Notes under the pieces: generated by a model
Databases searched by the model: none
What the model was told of the DNA's origin: nothing
The model's input: the letters and a program-made list of their open reading frames with translations, nothing else
Assembly (NCBI GenBank): GCA_029204225.1
Contig: CM055102.1
Location: 48,454,870-48,518,869, forward strand
Length of the DNA stretch: 64,000 nucleotides
Direction: 5' to 3'
Source of the DNA: Diphasiastrum complanatum
Lineage: Eukaryota; Streptophyta; Lycopodiopsida; Lycopodiales; Lycopodiaceae
Shown here: positions 34,101 through 45,031 of the stretch, piece after piece
How positions within the stretch are numbered: the first letter of the stretch is position 1
Layout: every line of letters begins with the position of its first letter
Position numbers and translations under genes: made by a program

Positions 34101-34345
34101 CCATATGCCAACAAAGAAGTGAAGTACTCTTTGTGAAAGGTCATGTGTGAACTTGCTCCACTATCAATCCACCAAGGATCTAGATCTCCATCATTAGCAA
34201 GCATACATGAAGACATCACAAAAGCATCATCATTTGCATCTTGCACATCCAAACCATCCTCATCAAGAGTAAGATTACCTTGCTTGTCTCCTTGATCTCT
34301 CACAACTGATTTCTGCTTTCTTGATTCCACGAGATAGGTCCCCCT
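31162..34345 (-). CDS. Copia pol of element H: protease, integrase, RT, RNase H, one frameshift
   Basis: The best-preserved polyprotein in the window. The protease piece (34345-33710) has WWIDSGASSHMTF and the pre-integrase HKRMGHLNFKSLDW. A single frameshift near 33710-33735 leads to a 903-codon frame. That frame holds integrase (CESCALSKSHRLPY, HSDIHGF, DDFSRFCWIY, RGDNGGEY, PQQNGVAERKNRT), RT (GCKWIFKVKTNQDGSINKYK, YGLKQAPRSW, LIYVDDIILS) and RNase H (FSDSDYAG, SSSEAEYKAL, FCDNQSAQRMA, then DIFTKALGKDLF). All catalytic acidic residues appear present. The stop lies inside the polypurine tract (KLVEEGV). Probably a young copy, disabled by the frameshift and by loss of gag linkage through the inversion. 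Confidence 0.9.
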
Positions 34346-34949
34346 GCCAGAAAAAAACAAAACCCCGAAGTGGATTTTCTGGTTGAGGCATTTCCTCCTT
34401 GCGGTGTTGTGTTAGCACGTAAAAATAGTAGGTGCTGCCTTTGTAGTTTTCAGTGTGTTTGTTGCCAACCGTATTTGGATTACATTTGAACCGTAAAAAG
34501 GTCCAAATGATGTTGAAGAGATTAAAGGTGGCCAGACCTTCAATGTACTTCAGATTCTTGACATTCAAATATTGAAATAAATCAGGATTGGTTGCTTTTT
34601 GATCCGGACTTTGGTCCATGAGCAGAATCTCATGTACTTCACCAGGTGAAAGTCTGCATCCAGAAATAGAGTAGTTTTGTAGGTTTGCGTCTGTGTTAAA
34701 AAAAAAACACGACCAAAAATGCAGGTAGCAAAATAGAGATTTATAATTTCTATAGGTATCAGACAATAAACCAATAAAAGGAGTGTTGGAATTAAAAGAC
34801 ATGGGGACCAATCAAGTGTATTCATGAAAGTATGCTGACACATGCATAAATAGACAAAACATGTAAACCAATGCGTTCAACCATAAAATCAGCACGCAGT
34901 CTAGTTGAACAATGAATCCTACTTCTAACTACTGCAAAATCGAAATGGA
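34346..34949 (-). other. Inverted flank of element H with an exon-like ORF
   Basis: This lies between the protease breakpoint and the forward LTR. It must be the original 5' flanking DNA of the insertion. A reverse frame (about 34700 to 34400) reads SISGCRLSPGEVHEILLMDQ, then YLNVKNLKYIEGLATFNLFN and IIWTFLRFKCNPN. It is preceded by a T-run and ACAG that could be a splice acceptor. It reads like a cellular exon, but I do not recognise the family. It ends with ATGGA. Confidence 0.4.
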
Positions 34950-35599
34950 TGTGAAAGATTCAACTAGTTTCATCACATTTTGCAATATTTCCATATTTGG
35001 CATATTGAGGCCAAAACTTGTTTTAGACTTATAGGTTGACTTTTCAAAGTTCATTAGTCTAAATTTCATCTGAATAAACACATTTTGAAAGTGTGGTAAA
35101 GATAGAATGCGAGTTTGAGTAGATTCAATTTGAATAAGTTGGGTACATTGAATCTAGACCCAAAATTGGTAGGGTTAGCATTTTGGTGGAAAAGCCAAGT
35201 GGCCAAATAGGGTTTGGACCTGCTATAAAAGGATGTAACTCGTGGAGAGAGTCATCTTCTCTCTTCTCTATCTCATTTCATGCTTATACATGGTTCTCTT
35301 GGGTTCTACTATCCATTGGTGCACTATCTCGGTGATTGCTTGCAATTCTATGTGTAGAATGATCTATATTTGCTATTTTTGGATCCACACGTGTGAAATA
35401 CAGTAGATTGCTGGTTTTGTACGGACAGCAACAGTACATAATCATTTCATTCAAGTTTGATCAAGTTCTATTAGTGTTTGCATCTCAAATTGTGTGTAGA
35501 TACTGATTTTTCTACATTGGTGAAATTGGTAGTGTATTTCTCTTTCTAACCAAAGATCATTCAAGTAGATTGGATCTTAAGGATCTGAAATCTTTCACA
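34950..35599 (+). repeat. 5' LTR of element H, inverted relative to pol (650 bp)
   Basis: TGTGAAAGATT...ATCTTTCACA, homologous to 30534-31166 in opposite orientation. TATA box GCTATAAAAGGATG near 35223. Followed directly by the PBS. Confidence 0.93.
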
Positions 35600-35611
35600 T
35601 GGTATCAGAGC
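35600..35611 (+). promoter_or_regulatory. Primer-binding site of element H
   Basis: TGGTATCAGAGC directly after the LTR end TTTCACA, an exact initiator tRNA-Met site in forward orientation. Confidence 0.94.
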
Positions 35612-36219
35612 TTGTGTTTCAGGTTATGAAGGAGGAAATCAGATCTATCAATGATTTGGTGAAGATATCAAGTCTAGAGCATGCTAGAGAGGATTCTACA
35701 CCAAAATCGGATTTTTTGCTTTTGTAGATTGGATCTTTTGTAGATCAAAACACTAAATAGGTCAATATACTTGTTCAATTCCATTTTTTGAATTCACATG
35801 CTGGATCTGGCCGATTTTTGGATCATTGGTTCAGCCTAAGTGGTAGCTTATAGGTTGCATATCAAATTTTCATCATTTGCATGTAGATTTGGAATAGTCA
35901 ATTTTTTGTGATTTTGTCAAAACCCTAATTTTGATTGGATCTCTAGATAGTGAGGTTGCTGGACGTCATTTGAGTGTGTTTCAATCTTATGAAGTGGCAA
36001 AAGTCATTAGATTGAGGATAGATCATAATTGAGGATAGATCATAGGTTGATCAAGATTCCATGATTCTATGTGTTGATTTGCTTGGATAAGTGCTAGAAG
36101 AGAATTTGTGAGATAGTTTCAAATCTTGGTGATTTCTTTTGAAAGCATTTGTTGTTGTTCAAAGGAGTGCTTTGTGCATTGAAACAGGTTGAAAGAGAAG
36201 ATCAGGTCATTGCTACATG

Positions 36220-36994
36220 GCAACCTCAATTGGAGTCATGTTGGAAGCCAATGATAGGCTTACCTCAAGTAACTATTCATTATGGAAGTGAGGATGGAGT
36301 CACTTTTTGAGATGAATGATGTTTTGGATATTGTTGTAGGTTTGGAGGAGAGAACAACAACACAACAAGATCAATTGAGGTATGACAAGAGGGCCAAGAA
36401 GGCTCTACACATGATAAAGATGAATGTTACCAATGAACTTCTCAAGGAAGTTGGTAAGTGCACATCATCTTTGGAAGCTTGGAATTCATTGAAGAAGCTT
36501 TATCAATCCAAGTCTACTTCTAGAGTGTTGACTCTAAGAAGGCAAATCTTTTCTTGTTTACAAAAGAATGAAGAAATCCAAGTACTTTTGTTTTGAGAAT
36601 GAAAGCATTGAATGATGACTTAGCTTGCATAGATGAAAGCATTAAGGAAGGAGAACTTATTCAAGTGATTCTTAATGGCTTGTTGGATGCTCATGCTAAC
36701 ATTGTTCAAAGTATTGCTATTCAAAAGACTTTGCCAAGTTTGATGGATCTTCAAGAGATCTTGATCAATGAGTAATATAGGCTTCAAGCAAGAGGTGGAT
36801 CTACATCGACACTTCAAGAGGATGCTATGTTCACAAAGGGCAAATTCAAGGGCAAAACCAAAAGCAAGTGGTCTAAAGGGCAAGATCAAGTGGATGCTTC
36901 TTCAAGTGGCAAAAAGAAGGATAGATCAAAGCTCAAGTGCTTCTATTGTGGCATCAAAGGACACTTTGCAAGTGAGTGCTACAAGTTGAATTGA
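36220..36994 (+). pseudogene. Copia gag of element H
   Basis: Forward frames carry TSNYSLWK-like sequence before 36282, then MESLFEMNDVLDIVVGLEER, YDKRAKKALHMIKMNVTNEL and SLEAWNSLKKLYQSKSTSRV. After a small frame break come MKALNDDLACIDESIKEGEL and DLQEILINE with a stop. The intact zinc knuckle CFYCGIKGHFASEC follows. Two or three lesions disrupt the frame. The end of the knuckle is where the inversion breakpoint is expected to join the protease end near 34345. Confidence 0.8.
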
Positions 36995-37000
36995 ACTACA

Positions 37001-38256
37001 ACTCGTGTTTGCATTTTGTGGTCAGTCCTCAAGATTAGAATTTTGTTGATTTCATGATAAACAAGTAAAAGCGTAGGAGATATTTGGTGTGAATTAGAAA
37101 TTGATTTGCTATTGGACATATTTGAAGAAATTTTCTTTATTAAATTGAGGTAACCTATCAAAGAAATACTACGAAGACATTTTCTAAGATTTGGCAATAA
37201 AGTTCATTTTCTAAGATTTGACAATAAAGTTCAAGAGTTAAGTAGAAAAGTTGAGGAAGTATAAATATGAGAAAGTTGTTGTCTCAAAGTCATGATTTAG
37301 GGAGTTTTTGATTGTGGTATCAACAAATCCAATGTTGATGATGTCAAGCCTATTGGGACTATGAATAATTTGTTAGCAATAGAAGACATTCAGAATATAG
37401 GAGAATCACCTATAGCTACAAGTGGCAATCATAGCTCTCTCGACATGGACAATTAATCAATTTCATCTCTAAAATCCAAGGTGCGCAAGGAGGATGGGGG
37501 TGTTGGGATACCCAAAAAATGAAGACGTAAATGAGTACTACATAAGACTTCCATGCTCATTCAAACAAAACTGGAGATGACTAGAATAGTGGGTAGAGAT
37601 TTAGTAGATTGCACAATTGTTTGTGTCATTCAAAAACAAATGTCCTTCTGCCACACCAATAGCAAAGGAAAAACGATTTAATATTTTGTATTCATCCTAT
37701 TGATAATAGTATCAAAATTCAGCAAACAACAATTATCTAGAAACACAATGCATCACTTACTGTTTGGATAATTGATATCAGTCAATTGCAATAACATAAC
37801 ATTGTCCTCATTTCGGCTAATGTAGCAAAACAAATTACATTGCTACATTAGTTTAGGTCCCAGCAAACTAATTTGCAAAACATTCACAACCCAACTTGAT
37901 GTAAGTTTGGAATGAGTGACAAAAGTAGATTATTTATTGTCGTTGAGCCAAAAATAGAATTCCTACTAAGTTTCATCTCAACTTGATGTAAGCTTGGAAT
38001 GAGCTAGAATAACAGACTTTACTACATTGTCAACACTATAAAATAATCACATAATAGAACTAATAGCACCAAACATAAAAAGAAACTCCAAATGAGTTTC
38101 AAACTCAAGATCATCTATGATTTGTCACAAATTTCTCTCAAAAGTCCTTAAAATTCGATGGTAGTGACGATGGCAAAGAAGCTCAATGATGGTAATTGTT
38201 GATGGTAAAATTTTAAGCACCTTCTTAGGTCAATAAGTGATGTGATAGAAAAGGGT

Positions 38257-38313
<57 letters not shown>

Positions 38314-39123
38314 CGGCCCTAGACACCTCTCAATCTTGAGAGCCTCTTCTTGTTATTTGTTAATCAAGCACTTGTTTTATAAAATTAACACATGCTAAAG
38401 AAATAAAATTGAGAGCCCCAAAACTCTCTTCACAGCTGCTTACATCAAACTTCGAACAGTCAATGACTATGAGAAGTAGGTGTCTTCGTGTAGACATCAA
38501 GAGGTACATGACTACGACGTTTACAAGAAGTTGTCGTCGAGCCCCTCCCCTCTCTATATGTCACACGTGCAAGGGCGCCTTTCAATCATGAGAGTCGCTT
38601 CTTAAAATAGATCAAGAAAACACTTGGCATAAGTAAAAAGAAGATCATGTCCATCCCAGTGGAGTCTATGGAAAGAGTTGTTGACTGCCACCGGAAAGGT
38701 GCAAGCTTGAATTCCGACAACTCTGTAGTGACATCTAAGGAGCTTAGCTCCGTAAACGACATTGACAAGTTGTATATAACAACCATTAGTTGCTTAACAT
38801 GTATGCAAAAAAAAAAAATATGATCACTTATTTGAAGAAATAGTGGGGGAGCCATTCTTTGGGGCTCCCTCTTCATGGCCACCTACACTATGCCAAGTAG
38901 CCGTCTTCCCATGGCCGTCGAGTAGGGCGGCTAAAAGAGGCCACACTCATTAGGTGGACCATTGACGGAAACTCTGACGGAGGAGATTTTTCCGTCAGCC
39001 TCCGCCGTCAAAAGGCGATCCATCTGAGCCTATCTTCAATCGTCTTTCGTAGTAATTTTTGTTAAAACGGAGCGTTTTGAGCAGATTAGAGAGAGAGCCA
39101 GGTTTGATTGATCGATCGAGAAA
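37001..39123. other. Intergenic region upstream of the ENOD93-like gene
   Basis: AT-rich up to about 38.2 kb with no supported gene. From 38.26 kb there is a CT microsatellite and then two related ~60-bp blocks (CTCTCAATCTTGAGAGCC near 38327 and TTTCAATCATGAGAGTCG near 38580). The last ~250 bp before the ATG are GC-richer and probably hold promoter and 5' UTR, with a GA-rich run (AGAGAGAGAGCC) about 25 bp before the start codon. Confidence 0.5.
38261..38311. repeat. (CT)n microsatellite, about 25 units
   Basis: A pure CT run of about 50 bp, ending in CCCCGGCCC, about 0.8 kb upstream of the ENOD93-like start codon. Confidence 0.95.
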
Positions 39124-42003
39124 ATGGCAGAGGATCTTAGAGACTGGTGGACGCGCAAACAAGTGGAGCTAGAGGAGACGGGCCATCGTAAATTTGTGAA
39201 GAAGGTGTTCATCCCCTCTCCAGCTGAATTGCCTGCTGCTGCTTCTGCCCTTGATGTGAAGAGAGATCTTAACAAGGAAAGGCAAGAACGTGCCCATATG
39301 TGCACCCAAGGTCTGTTGCTTTTTCTGCTGAGGCATTGGCATTGGCATTTGCTTTGTGCAAAAAGGATGTCAAGTTTATTGGACTTGTCTAGGTGTTGTG
39401 AGATTTATGTGCATGGGTACGAGGACATTGTAATGCCTGGAATTGTGGGCGTAAATTGAATCTTAAGAAATTTGATGTGTTATCCCACTCATATCACATA
39501 GGCTATTGTATGATATCAACTTCACGCATTTTATTCTGTTCTTCTTTTTGGTGCTATAGGTCTTGCATTCACAGAATAATTCATGCCTACTCCTCATGTT
39601 GGATTGCAATATCACCTGACTTCCTTTGTCGAGCTGCAGTCCTTGCACTTGTTCTCTTCTTCATACTGCTCGTTAAACTCTAGTATCTATTCCTTCTAAA
39701 GGAAAATAGCACAAGAAACTCCGTTCTGAATTTTGTCTTTAATAGCATGGGCTACCAAAGAACATTTTGGGGTTTCACGTAGTTTCGTGACATCCAATCC
39801 AAATGATCATAGAAATTTGTGTCTATAATTCTGGAAAGAAAGGTGGATCGCAGCTAATAAAAATCATAAATATGGAAATGTCATCATTGACCTCGTCGGT
39901 AGCCCTATTTTGCTGCAGAGGGTGTCCGAGCAGGGTTGAAGGCTGGAGCAATTGCGGGTGTCGTCACTGCTATTCCGGTGGTGAGCAAAGGACCAACATT
40001 TCCCATGCTATGTTGTACATGCAGTTGTTGCGCCGTTTTTCAAATGAGGCAGAGATAATAGTGTGCTATAAATCACTCTAGCTGTTTTTATGGTTGTAAT
40101 TACAACCAACTTTTCTTTCATCTTTCTCAATCGATTTGCCTCTTCAGTATCTTAATTTATTTCAATTCACATTGATTGCTTCTAAATCATTAGAATCTGC
40201 TGGGATATCCCATCTGAGACTAAACATAACAATCTGAGCCAGGCCAATGGAAAAGGAATAGGCCAGTTAGCGTCTCTTTCCATGCTCACCCCCTCTTTCC
40301 ATGCTCACCCCCTCACCCGGGCACTAGATCATCTTACGTCATGATTTCACCTAAGAGAACGGGTCAACCGTTCTCTCCAAGACCTGATTTCTGTGAAATA
40401 TGCAAATCTGCTCGCCCATTCAGTAACCTGTGTAGTTGGAAAACGTTATCATGCCCAGGTGAGGGGGTGAGCATGGAAACATAGAGGCTGGTCAAGGGCG
40501 GAAGAAGGGTAGTGGAAGAAAGCCAGGAGGGCAAATGGATTAGGGACTGGGTGTCAAAGTACAGTAGTTTGGATCTTACTTGAGCCTATGACTCACAAGA
40601 GGGATTGATTGATTGATCATCAAATGAATGCAAACTAGACACAAAATTGAGATCTAGATTGACAATTTTACATACATCAAGCAAGAGCAATCTAAAATCA
40701 TTAATCAAAAGTGATGATCAGCCCACACACATGTGGTACAGTACTCAGTACGGCCTGTAGATAGCAAATGATGTGAAGAACACTTAGTTTTTGCTTAGAT
40801 CCAAAAGAGAACGAAGTACATAGTGTAAAAGGTCGAGTTTGCCAATGAGCTCTCAAAAATATTCTAAGGCATTACTATGGAAAGATAATGATACATAGAA
40901 AACCTCTTCCCCACCTCGAGTGAGGTGAAAATCCAGCATGTAATAAGGAAGATGATTGAGTCTTCTTGTCCTAATTTGACATTCTAGCCTCATCTTTGAG
41001 TTTTGCCATGTGGGTGGCTAAATTGATCAACCTACTCCATAAATCTAGGAATTTGGTCCTATAATGTAGGAACCACTACCAAACAAACTTGACCAACTTT
41101 TTAGACATGATCTAACCAACTCTAGTGTAGATTCCCATGTGGCACTATGGCCTCACACGTGTGGGACCCGCCAATGTACATATTTACATAGTTTAACATA
41201 GCTAGATTTGCCAATCTAGGAATTTTTTCACACTCCTTAAATCTAGCTTTGGAAACTATGATAAATTTATCAATTACTCCAAGTAATGATCTTAGCTTAA
41301 CAAATGAGTCCTTAAGCAAGGATTTAGTGAACAAATCAACTAAGCAACTCGATGAAGACACATGTTGGAGTTTGATCTCTTTGGCTTGCACCTTCTCCCT
41401 CACAAAATGATGAGCAATTTCGATATGCTTGCTCCTGGAATGTAAGATTGGTTGCAAGTGATTGGGCTGATTGGCTATCACAATAGTTTGTAGGTACCTC
41501 CTCAGCCTCCATAACATGAAGCTCCACCAATAGCCTCTTGAGCCATAAGACCTCCTTGCATGTTGATGTCAAGGCCTTTTACTTGGATTCGGTTGAAGAC
41601 AATGAAATAGCATGTTGCTTCTTTGAAAGCCATGATACCACTCCATCACACATAAATGTAGCAAATGCACTAGTAGACTTTCGATCCACTTTGTCACTTG
41701 CAAAATCCGAGTCACTATAGGCTCTTAAGCCAAGATTAGTCACTTTGTAGAGTATGCCAAAGGCTGATTAGTCATGGAGGTAGCCATAGCAGACGCATAT
41801 GGAGCAACTGCCTGTATATAGGCAGCCGTAATCGTAGATAGGGGGTAGCAGGAGTAACAGCAGCATCAACAGTAGGACGCTGTGTAGCAGCAACCACACG
41901 CTGCTGCGTAGTTGCCTACTTGGGGATCGTAGCTTGGGGGGAACGGGAGGTGACAGAGAGGGAGCGCTGGCTTCCTCGCTGGCTCCTCCCTTTGGGGGGT
42001 GGG

Positions 42004-42054
<51 letters not shown>

Positions 42055-43439
42055 ATGCGTCTAGACTCTATAGTTTAAGGTTTTTTTAATATTTCTTAGA
42101 AGATGACATAAAAAAGGAAGTATTACAATCTTGATGAATAGATCAACAGAGGTACTCCAACTCTAGATGCTACAACTCGCCTACACACAAAGCTAGAAAA
42201 AGAGATCTACTTTAAAGAGAGATATAACTCCTACTTGTACTCTTGCTGGGAGCTTGCATTAGGTCCCCAAGATACAATAGATGGTCCAATACACCAGAAT
42301 CCAATAAAAATGTACATAAAGTACAATGCCATGGTGGTATATATCAGGACAATTTATGCATTACATTTTAGCATGAACATTCAAGAACATGCCACTCCTT
42401 GCTATGATAGACAAGAAGCACTTGCGTAGTTATTGTGATTATTGTAGACTCTAATATTCTTTTAATGGATTTCCTCTTTTTTGACAATTAGAGAAACGGA
42501 TTTGGCTCTTTTAAGTTTGGAACTAACAATTAAATAACAAAGTTTGCCTTAGATGTGATTGGATTGAAAGTTCCTTGAAGGGATTTATCCTCAAACTTGT
42601 CATCTGTCCCTTGTAATTTAGTTGCTCTTCAAATAATTGTGCGCTTTTAATCTTTGCAGTTGGTTGGTGTTCGTGTTGTACCTTGGGCTCAAAAACATCT
42701 GAACTATACAGCACAAGCTCTCCTTATCAGTGCAGGTAAATAGATATCAATTAATGAGTTTAGCTTAAAGCTTGTTTTTTACTCTGGGCGTATTGCATAA
42801 TGTTAAGTTGCCTTTTAGCAATTTTATGTAGCACAACACCACATAATGCTCAGAAAGAATTCCAGTACAATACTCGATAGTACAATACTCGACTTTAGTA
42901 AATACATTCATGGCAATTTTGACCATTAATTTTCATCCAGCAACTTTTAATGTGCCTCATTTTTTGCATGTTGATTGTCTCGTGCTAAGTCAATATATTA
43001 GCTCATTTTGACATCCGAGCTCTCATTGATTGTGTACACTTTGCCTAGCAGGTTCATTCTTCAAGTTTGATATTGTTCAAGGAAGTAATAATATTTATTC
43101 AATGAAGTTTAAGTTATTGTGCTGCTTTTTGTTAAAGCTGTTTGTTGTCTGAAAGATCTTACAATGTAAGGACTGAGTGTTGCAATCAGCTCTTTGTCCT
43201 AGAGTACCTCCTACATGTCTCCTTATTGGGAGCTCTTGAATAGTTTTCCAGCATCTATCTATGGCACTATTGTTATTGGTAGGCAAATGCTTACAAACCT
43301 GCACATGTTTCTCCCATTTGCAGCTTCCATTGCTGCATACTTCATTGTTAGTGATCAGACAATTTTGGAGTGTGCACGTTCCTCTTCGTACAAAGTGATT
43401 GAAGCAGACAGACTTAAATCAAGCGAGCAACGACCATAA
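39124..43439 (+). CDS. ENOD93-like: ENOD93-like host gene, four exons
   Basis: Exons: 39124-39310, 39919-39980, 42660-42735 and 43324-43439; all introns are GT-AG and the frame is continuous for 146 residues. Exon 2 (EGVRAGLKAGAIAGVVTAIP), exon 3 (GVRVVPWAQKHLNYTAQALL) and exon 4 (SIAAYFIVSDQTILECARSS) match the early-nodulin-93 family pattern: two membrane segments around a V(R)..PWA...LN.TAQAL..S core. Exon 1 adds a ~60-residue charged N-terminus (MAEDLRDWWTRKQVELEETG), longer than usual for the family. Family proteins are small plant membrane proteins first found in young nodules but widespread in non-legumes. Intron 2 (2.7 kb) is swollen by a copia fragment. No coding lesion is visible. 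Exon 1 is the least certain part. Confidence 0.85.
40552..41761 (-). mobile_element. Copia fragment in intron 2 of the ENOD93-like gene
   Basis: Reverse orientation, opposite to the host gene. The 3' LTR at 40552-41232 ends TTTTTTCACA|CTCCTT, the second part being the purine tract. RNase H and the end of RT lie at 41233-41761 (ALTSTCKEVLWLKRLLVELH, CDSQSAQSLA, SKHIEIAHHFVREKVQAKEI). Several frameshifts are present. It is cut sharply at about 41761; everything upstream in the element is missing. LTR ends relate it to elements D, E and H. Confidence 0.8.
42007..42052. repeat. (AG)n microsatellite in intron 2
   Basis: A pure AG run of about 46 bp preceded by a G-rich GGGGGGTGGGGGAAG stretch, inside intron 2 of the ENOD93-like gene. 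Confidence 0.95.
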
Positions 43440-44599
43440 TCTTTTCAAAAATCCTTCTGTCGGTGAAAAAGGAAGCAACTTTTAACGTTTTGTGCAGATT
43501 GTTGACAGAACTTGAATGTGAGATCCCTTTAGCAGACCCAAATAAACGGCTTTCTGGCTGCTTTTTTTGCAACAGATTTCAAGAAGTACACGTTTTTAGA
43601 TAAGTAGTATCATAGAAAATGTTCTAGCTACAACACCTATGTTTTTCCCCCCTCTTATCCAAGACCATCAAAGATAAGATTAGCTCTGAGTCATAGCAGG
43701 TGTATGTACGATGTACTTCCGACTTCAACACTGTCCAAGGGGACAGCGTTTGAATCTTCATGTCACAAACCACAGCTTTTTAAGTTTGAATGTGATGCAG
43801 GCTACTTCCATGAATACAAGGTTTTGTATTAGCAAATATTCGTACCAGGACAATCTAAAACAATGTGATGCGTACGACCTGATCTACTGCATTTCTTTTC
43901 TGTGCTGCCAGTACGTTTCCTCAGAAAGAAGAGCCTTAAAGACCATGTTATTGTAAAACATGGTACTTGCATTGTTGGATAATTTAAGCCGGGTTCTACT
44001 TATGTGGTGAAATGGCTTAGATAATACATTTCCTTCTGTAAAATTGAAGTGTAAATTTGGCTTTGAAGCAAGTTGGCAGTTCAACAATTCACTAACTTCT
44101 CAATTTAAAACTGTGAATCTGGATATACTCAAATCTCACAAATAGACTTATAACATTAATTCACAAAATAATGAGGATGCTGAAAATCCTATCTTGCTTT
44201 AAAAAAATTGATGTTTCATATCAAGCATGTTTCGCAGTCATAATCTCCTTGATTTTACTAAAAGCAAATGTAGCAGTAACAGAATATTTGCTGTACAGAT
44301 GAGCCGCATGAAAGATGGGACATCAATTTATAGGAAAGGCAGGGATAACTCTCAATCGTTAGTGATATTGACACTCAGTTCTTAGTAAAGATGTAGACTG
44401 CAAACCATGCTCTTAATTGGCCTACATATTTGTCAACAGGCAATGTCGTGTTTATTGGATGCATGTTAATTGGATACAATTTCAGTTAAATGATCTTAGG
44501 ACGGTATAATTCCCAACACCTACAAGGTCAGTATATTAAGCTCTGTTACATGTCTTTATCCTCCAGTCTCAAACTGATTCACTATCCCAAACAAATGTG
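43440..44599. other. Region downstream of the ENOD93-like gene
   Basis: Likely includes the 3' UTR close to the stop codon at 43437-43439, but no clear polyadenylation signal stands out. No other gene is seen up to the reverse copia LTR near 44.6-45.0 kb. Confidence 0.45.
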
Positions 44600-45031
44600 T
44601 AGAGGTTGAATCTATAGTTGTTACTCCCTATATGTGAACCTGACAAAATCCAAGGCCTAGCTATTGAGTATCATAACAACACAGTAAGCACACTATGAAA
44701 GCCTGAAAAAACCAGCTATGGAGTAGAAGACAAAAGCAAGAGAGAGAGATCTTCAAAGCTCACACAACTTGAATGATTATTCAAAGAGTAGTAGGGCGTG
44801 GAAACCCCTCCAAACTAAGGGCCACTTTTAGCATGTAATGTATAGAGGTGGTGTCTTGCTAATTCTAGCTCTAGAACCCACATGGGTAATCAACCTACTT
44901 GTTATTACTTGCCTAATTAGCACAAGTGGGGTGTACTATTATGTACATAAATGTTTCATCCCCCATATCTTATGCACAACAAGTTACAAGTATACAAGCC
45001 TTAAGGGGCAAAATAGGCATTTATTTCAACA
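44600..45031 (-). repeat. 3' LTR of copia F (left edge unresolved)
   Basis: In reverse it starts TGTTGAAATAAATGCC right after the purine tract ATTGAGAGGGGG (45032-45043 on the complementary strand). No second LTR exists to define the far end. Confidence 0.55.

Larger units (their letters stand above)
30534..37000. mobile_element. Copia element H split by an internal inversion
   Basis: The left half (30534-34345) is reverse: 3' LTR, pol, protease. The right half (34950-37000) is forward: 5' LTR, PBS, gag. The LTRs (30534-31166 and 34950-35599) are near-identical inverted copies. The base runs outside them are TCCAT (30529-30533) and ATGGA (34945-34949), the same 5-bp duplication read in element orientation. 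So both halves come from one insertion, and about 2.65 kb (34346 to ~37000) carrying 5' flank, LTR and gag was later inverted. Confidence 0.85.

Noticed and set aside
41336-41572. Copia RNase H fragment as an extra ENOD93 exon
   Set aside because: It is on the opposite strand and clearly retrotransposon sequence within the intron.
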